8,247 nt of DNA, from positions 1 to 8,247 of the forward strand of contig JAJRUY010000184.1 of NCBI GenBank assembly GCA_024277555.1, read 5' to 3'. Below, in pieces: positions 1 through 4,302 of this stretch. Both the position numbers and the translations under genes were made by a program. The notes under the pieces were generated by a model. The model was not told the DNA's origin. It was given only the letters and a program-made list of their open reading frames with translations, and ran no database searches. Numbering within the stretch: the first letter of the stretch is position 1; every line of letters starts with the position of its first letter. This DNA comes from Gammaproteobacteria bacterium. Its GTDB lineage: Bacteria; Pseudomonadota; Gammaproteobacteria; Chromatiales; Chromatiaceae.

Positions 1-1
1 G

Positions 2-127
2 AAAAACAGGCAGTTGAGTGAAGACGAGGCCTATTCCCTGCTACGCAAGACGGCGATGGAAAAGAACCGGAAGCTGGTGGAGATTGCCGAGCATATTGTT
101 TCTGCGGCTGAGTTGTTGCGGCCCTGA
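2..127 (+). CDS. nasT: NasT-type ANTAR antiterminator regulator, C-terminal end (5' partial)
   Basis: Reading from base 2 to the TGA at 125-127 gives the last 41 residues of a protein whose start lies outside the window. They read KNRQLSEDEAYSLLRKTAME followed by a helix with KLVEIAEHIV. This is the three-helix ANTAR RNA-binding signature (LSEDEAY..LRK.AM....KL.EIA), which ends AmiR/NasT-type response regulators. In NasT, an N-terminal receiver-like domain is held by the nitrate sensor NasS; on nitrate binding, NasT is freed and binds a two-hairpin leader RNA to prevent termination. Just such a leader lies downstream at 320-384, ahead of a nitrate transporter operon, which supports nasT over a generic ANTAR protein. 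The receiver domain and any nasS cannot be seen here. The family call is firm from the motif; the gene symbol rests partly on context. Confidence 0.85.
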   Translation, partial: KNRQLSEDEAYSLLRKTAMEKNRKLVEIAEHIVSAAELLRP

Positions 128-253
128 TCGCATTCATGCCCCGCCCTGTTTTGGTGCGATAACTCTGGTATATGCACTGAAATCGACAACAGGAGGGGTA
201 AGCGGGCAAAAGTGGTCATGGCAAATCCTGAGAAATCAATGCCATGCAGATAT

Positions 254-269
254 TGGCATGATGGTTGCC
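254..269 (+). promoter_or_regulatory. σ54 (RpoN) -24/-12 promoter for the nitrate transporter operon
   Basis: The sequence TGGCATGATGGTTGCC matches the σ54 consensus TGGCAC-N5-TTGC, with the GG (255-256) and GC (267-268) dinucleotides separated by exactly 10 bases. It predicts a transcript start near 279-281, about 40 bases before the ANTAR hairpin P1. A 6-bp inverted repeat ATGCCA (239-244) / TGGCAT (254-259) overlaps the -24 element. σ54 promoters normally need an upstream activator, and NtrC is usual for nitrate-assimilation operons, but only imperfect NtrC half-sites were found in 128-240. That 128-253 stretch holds nothing else I recognise. Confidence 0.7.
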
Positions 270-319
270 CGTTAGTTTGCAACTGGTTGTAAAACAGAAT
301 TGATATTGAAAAACAGCAC

Positions 320-384
320 AACCCAACGGTGGGTTCACTCTACATAGAGTCGTGTTGAACCAGGTCAGCCAACGATGGCCGGCC
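320..384 (+). promoter_or_regulatory. ANTAR-protein target in the nrt leader RNA (P1 and P2 hexaloop hairpins)
   Basis: P1 is stem AACCC/GGGTT (320-324 with 331-335) closing the six-base loop AACGGT (325-330). P2 is stem GGTCAGCC/GGCCGGCC (363-370 with 377-384, one A-C mismatch and one G-U) closing the six-base loop AACGAT (371-376). Both loops have A at position 1 and G at position 4, the conserved bases known for the tandem-hairpin RNAs bound by ANTAR proteins, and the two loops differ at only one base. The element lies between a nasT end and nrtA, downstream of a σ54 promoter and just upstream of an intrinsic terminator. Inference: NasT binding here promotes read-through when nitrate is present. 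The 27-base linker carries its own small hairpin (337-350, ACTCT/AGAGT), which is unusual. Confidence 0.75.
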
Positions 385-397
385 ATAATTATCGGAT

Positions 398-459
398 AAC
401 GGCGTCCGTTTTGGTCGAGGCAGATACTGTCTCGACTGAAGCGTGACGCCGTTTTTTTT
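398..459 (+). terminator. Intrinsic leader terminator (attenuator) upstream of nrtA
   Basis: The arms AACGGCGTC (398-406) and GACGCCGTT (445-453) form a perfect 9-bp stem followed by an unbroken T tract to 459. Inside the loop is a second hairpin, GTCGAGGCAG with CTGTCTCGAC (414-423 and 427-436, one G-U pair). The terminator ends 36 bases before the nrtA ATG, so it should stop most transcripts before the transporter genes unless antitermination occurs. A small alternative hairpin AACGG-CGT-CCGTT (398-410) would tie up the left arm and could act as the antiterminated form; that role is inferred only. Confidence 0.85.
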
Positions 460-495
460 GGCGCTGAATTTTTATCAAGATCGAGGTTGTCTATT

Positions 496-1749
496 ATGTA
501 CTGCAAGAAGAAATCTGTCCCGACTGGCCGTCGTCTGTCTGTGAAGAAAACAGTGGCTGCCCTTTCATTGTCATTGACTATGTACGCCGGCACAGCTGTT
601 GTGGGCATGAGCGCAGCTGTGGCGGCGCTAGGGGAGCCGGAAAAAGAAGACCTGAAGTTCGGCTTTATCAAGCTCACCGATATGGCTCCTTTGGCCATCG
701 CCTACGAAAAAGGTTATTTCGAAGACGAGGAGCTGTTTGTGCAACTGGAGGCACAGGCTAACTGGAAAGTCCTGCTGGATGGTGTCATCAACGGTGAGCT
801 CGATGGTGCGCACATGCTTGCCGGTCAGCCGCTGGCAGCAACCATTGGCTATGGCACCAGGGCGCATATCGTTACGCCTTTGAGTATGGATCTGAACGGC
901 AATGGCATTACGGTTTCCAATGAGGTCTGGAAGCAGATGAAACCCCATATTCCCAAGCGAGCCGATGGAAAGCCCAAGCATCCCATCAGCGCTAGCGCCT
1001 TGAAGAAAGTGGTGGACAAGTACAAGGATGAAGGCAAGCCCTTCAAAATGGGCATGGTATTCCCGGTATCCACCCACAACTATGAGTTGCGCTACTGGCT
1101 GGCCGCCGGTGGTTTGCATCCAGGTTATTACGCGCCCGACAAGGGTGATACCAGTGGCACCATTGATGCGGATGTGTTGCTCTCGGTCACTCCACCACCG
1201 CAGATGCCTGCCACCATGGAAGCCGGCACCATTTATGGATACTGCGTGGGAGAACCCTGGAATCAGCAGGCGGTGTTCAAGGGTATTGGCGTGCCGGTCA
1301 TCACCGACTACGAGATCTGGAAAAACAATCCCGAGAAGGTGTTTGGCATGACCAGGGAATTCACCGAAAAAAATCCCAACACCACGGTGAGGATAGTAAA
1401 GGCAATGATTCGTGCGGCCAAATGGCTGGATGACAACGACAATGCCAATCGTCCCGAAGCGGTGAAAATCCTGTCCAAGCCTGGCTATGTGGGTGCGGAC
1501 TACGAGGTGATTGCCAATTCCATGACGGGAACCTTTGAATATGAAAAAGGCGACAAGCGCCCGGTGCCGGACTTCAATGTTTTTTTTCGCTACAACGCCA
1601 CCTATCCCTACTACTCCGATGCCATCTGGTATCTGACCCAGATGCGCCGCTGGGGGCAGATTCCCGAGCACAAGCCGGACAGCTGGTATATGGACGTGGC
1701 CAAAAAAGTCTATCGTCCGGACATCTATGAAAAGCGGCAAAGGAATTGA
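496..1749 (+). CDS. nrtA: Nitrate ABC transporter substrate-binding protein NrtA (3' end frameshifted)
   Basis: Periplasmic binding protein that delivers nitrate (possibly nitrite) to the NrtB-NrtD importer. The ATG at 496 has GAGG at 483-486 about nine bases upstream; an in-frame TTG at 487 sits too close to that site. Residues 1-43 form an export signal with a basic N-region including RR at 12-13, a hydrophobic core and an A-V-A cleavage motif. Whether it is Sec or Tat is unclear, and no lipobox is seen. The mature part shows hallmark NrtA/CmpA stretches: LKFGFIKLTDMAPLAIAYEK (53-72), AQANWKVLLD (86-95), ELDGAHMLAGQPLAATIG (101-118), MDLNGNGITVSNEVW (131-145) and a THNYELRYWLAAGG segment (193-206) with a histidine of the kind that contacts nitrate. 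The open frame stops after 417 residues because one base is missing from an A run at 1730-1733; the expected protein is 473 residues and its last 60 lie in the next frame to 1916. NrtA is far more likely than bicarbonate-binding CmpA given nasT and the ANTAR leader. It is followed by nrtB after an unusually long gap. Confidence 0.9.
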   Translation: MYCKKKSVPTGRRLSVKKTVAALSLSLTMYAGTAVVGMSAAVAALGEPEKEDLKFGFIKLTDMAPLAIAYEKGYFEDEELFVQLEAQANWKVLLDGVINGELDGAHMLAGQPLAATIGYGTRAHIVTPLSMDLNGNGITVSNEVWKQMKPHIPKRADGKPKHPISASALKKVVDKYKDEGKPFKMGMVFPVSTHNYELRYWLAAGGLHPGYYAPDKGDTSGTIDADVLLSVTPPPQMPATMEAGTIYGYCVGEPWNQQAVFKGIGVPVITDYEIWKNNPEKVFGMTREFTEKNPNTTVRIVKAMIRAAKWLDDNDNANRPEAVKILSKPGYVGADYEVIANSMTGTFEYEKGDKRPVPDFNVFFRYNATYPYYSDAIWYLTQMRRWGQIPEHKPDSWYMDVAKKVYRPDIYEKRQRN

Positions 1750-1916
1750 TAGCAGAAGGCAAGATTCCGGCGTCAGAATTTCCCGATTTTAGCAAGGAAA
1801 CCGGTTTCCGTCCGCCACAGAACGAGTTCATGGATAACGTGATCTATGACGGAACCAAGCCCAATGCCTATATCGACAGCTTGAAAATTGGTCTGAAAGG
1901 CAAGGCGAAACCCTAG
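1734..1916 (+). pseudogene. nrtA: Displaced C-terminal 60 codons of nrtA, shifted by one base
   Basis: From 1734 the frame reads AAKELIAEGKIPASEFPDFS and continues with ETGFRPPQNEF and a run ending in GLKGKAKP before TAG at 1914-1916. This is the normal C-terminus of NrtA-family proteins and joins the upstream frame exactly at YEK if the A run at 1730-1733 is read as five bases instead of four. No decay is seen on either side: there are no further stops, and conserved residues are kept in both parts. The break is therefore either recent or a homopolymer sequencing or assembly error. As written, the cell would make NrtA lacking this segment and ending in four unrelated residues (RQRN). Error seems more likely than a true pseudogene, but the sequence alone cannot decide. 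Confidence 0.85.
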
Positions 1917-1944
1917 CCCGGATAATTCACCAGGACACTGAAAT

Positions 1945-1966
1945 AACAACATAAGATGCTGTTTTT
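1945..1966 (+). terminator. Weak terminator-like hairpin after nrtA
   Basis: AACAACAT (1945-1952) pairs with ATGCTGTT (1956-1963), with one A-C mismatch and a three-base AAG loop, and the T run continues to 1966. The stem is AT-rich and short, so it would be a leaky terminator at best. It lies 28 bases after the true nrtA end. If it works, it would make nrtA transcript more abundant than nrtBD transcript, as is common for binding-protein genes. Confidence 0.35.
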
Positions 1967-2070
1967 ATAAATCATTGCTCCTATGTTAGCAAAGTGCAAT
2001 ATGCTGCCGGGTGTTTGTTAAGTCCGCCCTTGCGCCGATCTTGTTGCCCAGAGACGATATTTCTTCGTTC

Positions 2071-2092
2071 ATCAATAGCTTGGGCTATTGAT
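2071..2092. other. Perfect 9-bp stem-loop in the nrtA-nrtB gap
   Basis: ATCAATAGC (2071-2079) and GCTATTGAT (2084-2092) form a perfect stem around the loop TTGG. There is no T tract after it, so it is not a standard intrinsic terminator. It may be an mRNA stability structure or processing site between nrtA and nrtB; no function can be assigned. The 1967-2070 stretch before it shows no gene or recognisable element. Confidence 0.5.
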
Positions 2093-2183
2093 TCGATCAG
2101 AGTCGACCCTGAACAACAATCCCGGCGCAATTATCGGATTTCCAGGTGAAACATCCGGGCTAAAGTTGATTAATTTGTTTTTT

Positions 2184-2252
2184 GTCACCCCGGCGAAAGC
2201 CGGGGTCCAGATAAATCAGCAAGTTATGGATTCCGGTTTCCACCGGAATGAC
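2184..2252. repeat. Palindromic intergenic repeat: two inverted hairpin units, 69 bp
   Basis: The element runs from GTCA (2184-2187) to TGAC (2249-2252). Unit 1 is ACCCCGGC-GAAA-GCCGGGGT (2187-2206) and unit 2 is ATTCCGGT-TTCC-ACCGGAAT (2230-2249); each is a perfect 8-bp stem with a four-base loop. Reverse-complemented, unit 2 reads GTCATTCCGGTGGAAACC and onward, matching GTCACCCCGGCGAAAGCC of unit 1 with paired changes in both arms, so the two are inverted copies of one hairpin unit. This resembles the abundant proteobacterial repeat family with GTCATTCCCGCGAAAGCGGG-type units (dRS3-like), which often generates the spurious peptide VTPAKAGVQ. T tracts flank it on both sides (2178-2183 and 2255-2260), so it may act as a weak terminator. 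No target-site duplication is obvious. Confidence 0.75.
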
Positions 2253-2288
2253 GGTTTTTTGAGGTGTCCTTAATTTCAAATGGCAATA

Positions 2289-2314
2289 CTGACCACTTGC
2301 AATGTGGTGGTCAG
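2289..2314 (+). other. Stem-loop just upstream of nrtB
   Basis: CTGACCAC (2289-2296) pairs perfectly with GTGGTCAG (2307-2314) across a 10-base loop. It ends 23 bases before the nrtB ATG and leaves the AGG ribosome-binding site at 2327-2329 free. It encloses an ATG at 2302 in frame with nrtB, which has no ribosome-binding site and would be buried in the stem-loop, supporting 2338 as the true start. It could also be an operator for a DNA-binding protein or an mRNA 5' stabiliser; I see no evidence to choose. Confidence 0.4.
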
Positions 2315-2337
2315 AACCAGAAGCACAGGTAAGTATC

Positions 2338-3357
2338 ATGAGTAGCACAGCAGATTCCAGTAACCCGGAAAAGCCCTTGTTGTTCGGCGGCTTTGCCAGT
2401 GGCATGTCGTCACAAAAACGGCACAAATTGTTGTTGAGTATTTTTTTGCCGGCAGTGGCGATCAGCATTTTTCTCATGCTTTGGTCGGTATCGGCAAAAA
2501 ATATCCACACTTCCCTGGGCACCTTTCCCGGCCCGGCACAGGTATGGGTGCAGGGCCAGAATCTGTGGAAGGAGCACCGGGAAGAAAGAGCCAAGGCGGC
2601 AGCCTTTGATGAGCGCCAGCAAAAGCGTATGGAAAAAGCTATTGCCGATGGCAAGCCGCCGGAAAAAATCGAAAAGATGAAGAAGCGCAAATACACCGGC
2701 AAGGAGACATTCATCGATCAGATCTTCACCAGTCTCTGGACCGTCGCCGTGGGCTTCTTGCTGGCATCGATTATCGCCATTCCCATCGGCATCGTCACCG
2801 GCATGAACAGCATGTTGTACATGGCGATCAACCCTATTGTGCAGATGTTCAAGCCGGTTTCTCCCCTGGCCTGGCTGCCACTCATCACCATGGTGGTATC
2901 CGCCGTGTATGTGAGTAGTGATCCGATGTTCTCCAAATCCTTCGTCACATCCGCGCTGACGGTTTCCCTGTGCTGCCTGTGGCCGACCCTTATCAATACC
3001 ACGGTGGGCGTGTCCTCGGTAGACAAGGACTTGATCAATGTCAGCCGGGTGCTGCGCCTCAACTCGTGGACCAAGACCTTCAAAATCGTGCTGCCTTCAG
3101 CCATTCCCATGATCTTTACCGGTCTGCGTCTTTCCCTGGGGATCAGCTGGATGGTGCTGATTGCGGCAGAAATGCTGGCGCAAAACCCCGGTCTGGGAAA
3201 ATTTGTCTGGGATGAGTTTCAGAACGGCAGCTCCAACTCGCTGGCGCGCATCATGGTTGCGGTGCTGGTCATAGGCTTCATTGGTTTCCTGCTCGATCGC
3301 AGTATGCTGGGCCTGCAGCGGTTGGTGTCGTGGGACAAGAATGCGGTGTTGAGATAA
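2338..3357 (+). CDS. nrtB: Nitrate ABC transporter permease NrtB
   Basis: Inner-membrane permease of the nitrate importer, 339 residues from the ATG at 2338, which has AGG eight bases upstream. One N-terminal membrane segment (about 31-51) precedes a hydrophilic stretch, then the core of about five hydrophobic segments from 133 (LWTVAVGFLLASIIAIPIGI) to about 320. The coupling EAA-type loop lies at about 232-262, with NVSRVLRLNSWTKTFKIVLP followed by SAIPMIFTGLRLSLG, and is the site that docks the ATPase. The motifs KPVSPLAWLPL (172-182) and AEMLAQNPGLGKFVW (277-291) are typical of nitrate/taurine/sulfonate-type permeases. A strongly charged, lysine- and glutamate-rich segment of about 45 residues (78-122) follows TM1 and lengthens the protein beyond the roughly 280 residues of cyanobacterial NrtB; it is probably a periplasmic helical insert. 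The gene ends with TAA-TAG, and the ATPase gene begins 43 bases later. Confidence 0.92.
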   Translation: MSSTADSSNPEKPLLFGGFASGMSSQKRHKLLLSIFLPAVAISIFLMLWSVSAKNIHTSLGTFPGPAQVWVQGQNLWKEHREERAKAAAFDERQQKRMEKAIADGKPPEKIEKMKKRKYTGKETFIDQIFTSLWTVAVGFLLASIIAIPIGIVTGMNSMLYMAINPIVQMFKPVSPLAWLPLITMVVSAVYVSSDPMFSKSFVTSALTVSLCCLWPTLINTTVGVSSVDKDLINVSRVLRLNSWTKTFKIVLPSAIPMIFTGLRLSLGISWMVLIAAEMLAQNPGLGKFVWDEFQNGSSNSLARIMVAVLVIGFIGFLLDRSMLGLQRLVSWDKNAVLR

Positions 3358-3400
3358 TAGAGTCAGGCCGTCGAACAGTATTTAATCAGGAGCAAACAAT

Positions 3401-4246
3401 ATGTCTTCATATCTGGAAATAGATCACATCAGCATTACTTTCCCCACGGACAACGGGCCATTGGAAGTACTCGATAGTGTCAACCTGAAAGTCGAGAAAG
3501 GTGAGGTGATCTCTCTGATCGGTCATTCGGGCTGTGGTAAATCCACGGTGCTGAATATCGTTGCCGGGCTGTTGCAGGCCACCTCGGGTGGCGTGGTGCT
3601 GGAAGGGCAGGAAGTGAATGAACCCGGCTCCGACCGTGCTGTAATCTTTCAGCACCATTCGCTCATGCCATGGCTCAGCGTGTACGAGAACGTGCGTCTG
3701 GCTGTCGATCAGGTGTTCAAGAAGAGCAAAAGCAGGCAGGAGCGCCATGACTGGATACTGCATAACCTGGAGCTGGTGCATATGAGCCATGCTCTGGAGC
3801 GCCGTCCCGATGAAATTTCGGGTGGCATGAAGCAGCGGGTAGGCATCGCCCGGGCTTTGGCCATGCAGCCCAAGGTGCTGTTGATGGACGAGCCTTTTGG
3901 CGCCCTGGATTCCCTGACCCGCACTCACATGCAGGATTCTCTGATGGAGATCCAGCAGGAGCTCAACAATACCGTGATCATGATTACGCATGATGTGGAT
4001 GAGGCGGTGCTGCTGTCCGACCGCATCGTGATGATGACCAATGGCCCCTCGGCGCGGGTGGGAAATATTCTGGATATCGACCTGGAAAGGCCCAGGGATC
4101 GGCTGGCGCTGGCGGAAGATCCCCGTTTCAACCACTACCGGGCTGAGGTGGTGAAGTTCCTGCACGACCGGCATACGGCGCAGCCAGAGGCGTCAGCGCC
4201 GGCAGCAGAAAAGAATGGCGGGCCTGCCTTGCGCATAGCCAGTTGA
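3401..4246 (+). CDS. nrtD: Nitrate ABC transporter ATP-binding protein (NrtD type)
   Basis: Cytoplasmic ATPase that powers the nitrate importer, 281 residues, with AGGAG at 3388-3392 eight bases before the ATG. All ABC motifs are present in order: Walker A GHSGCGKST (41-49), Q-loop FQHHSLMPW (Q84), signature ISGGMKQR (139-146), Walker B KVLLMDEPF (158-166) followed by the D-loop GALD (167-170), and the H-loop TH at 196-197. The SGGMKQR form instead of SGGQ is usual for the nitrate/taurine/sulfonate ATPase family. The protein ends soon after the nucleotide-binding domain with an Ala/Pro/Glu-rich tail, so it lacks the fused NrtA-like regulatory domain of cyanobacterial NrtC; it therefore matches NrtD, and probably works as a homodimer. 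Many databases name this gene nrtC or nasD in operons with only one ATPase. It is the last gene of the operon in the window and converges on norD. Confidence 0.92.
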   Translation: MSSYLEIDHISITFPTDNGPLEVLDSVNLKVEKGEVISLIGHSGCGKSTVLNIVAGLLQATSGGVVLEGQEVNEPGSDRAVIFQHHSLMPWLSVYENVRLAVDQVFKKSKSRQERHDWILHNLELVHMSHALERRPDEISGGMKQRVGIARALAMQPKVLLMDEPFGALDSLTRTHMQDSLMEIQQELNNTVIMITHDVDEAVLLSDRIVMMTNGPSARVGNILDIDLERPRDRLALAEDPRFNHYRAEVVKFLHDRHTAQPEASAPAAEKNGGPALRIAS

Positions 4247-4302
4247 ATTGGTGGTCTTCTACATCAGCGCGGCTTCCTGATTCCTGCCGGGTTATGTGTT
4301 GC

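Noticed and set aside
152..179. NtrC-type sites upstream of the σ54 promoter (TGGTGCG at 152-158, TGCACTG at 173-179)
   Set aside because: Each is only a half-site; the partner halves at the expected spacing match poorly, and the two halves are in the wrong order and distance for one NtrC dyad.
628..1740. 370-codon open frame opposite nrtA, and similar long open frames opposite nrtD and within norD and norQ
   Set aside because: They lie wholly inside strongly recognised genes, their sequences look like no protein family, and high GC at codon third positions explains the lack of stops.
2089..2101. FNR/NNR-like box TTGATTCGATCAG
   Set aside because: The spacer is three bases instead of four and the right half deviates; its left part belongs to the stem-loop at 2071-2092.
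2088..2273. 61-codon open frame in the nrtA-nrtB gap containing VTPAKAGVQ
   Set aside because: It is a translation of the palindromic repeat at 2184-2252, a well-known source of spurious peptides; it has no ribosome-binding site and no family resemblance outside the repeat.
2281..2300. Possible second σ54 promoter before nrtB (TGGCA followed by TTGC)
   Set aside because: The GG and GC dinucleotides are 15 bases apart instead of 10.
2302..2337. Upstream ATG at 2302 as the nrtB start
   Set aside because: It has no ribosome-binding site and lies in the loop/stem of the 2289-2314 hairpin, while the ATG at 2338 has a suitably spaced AGG.
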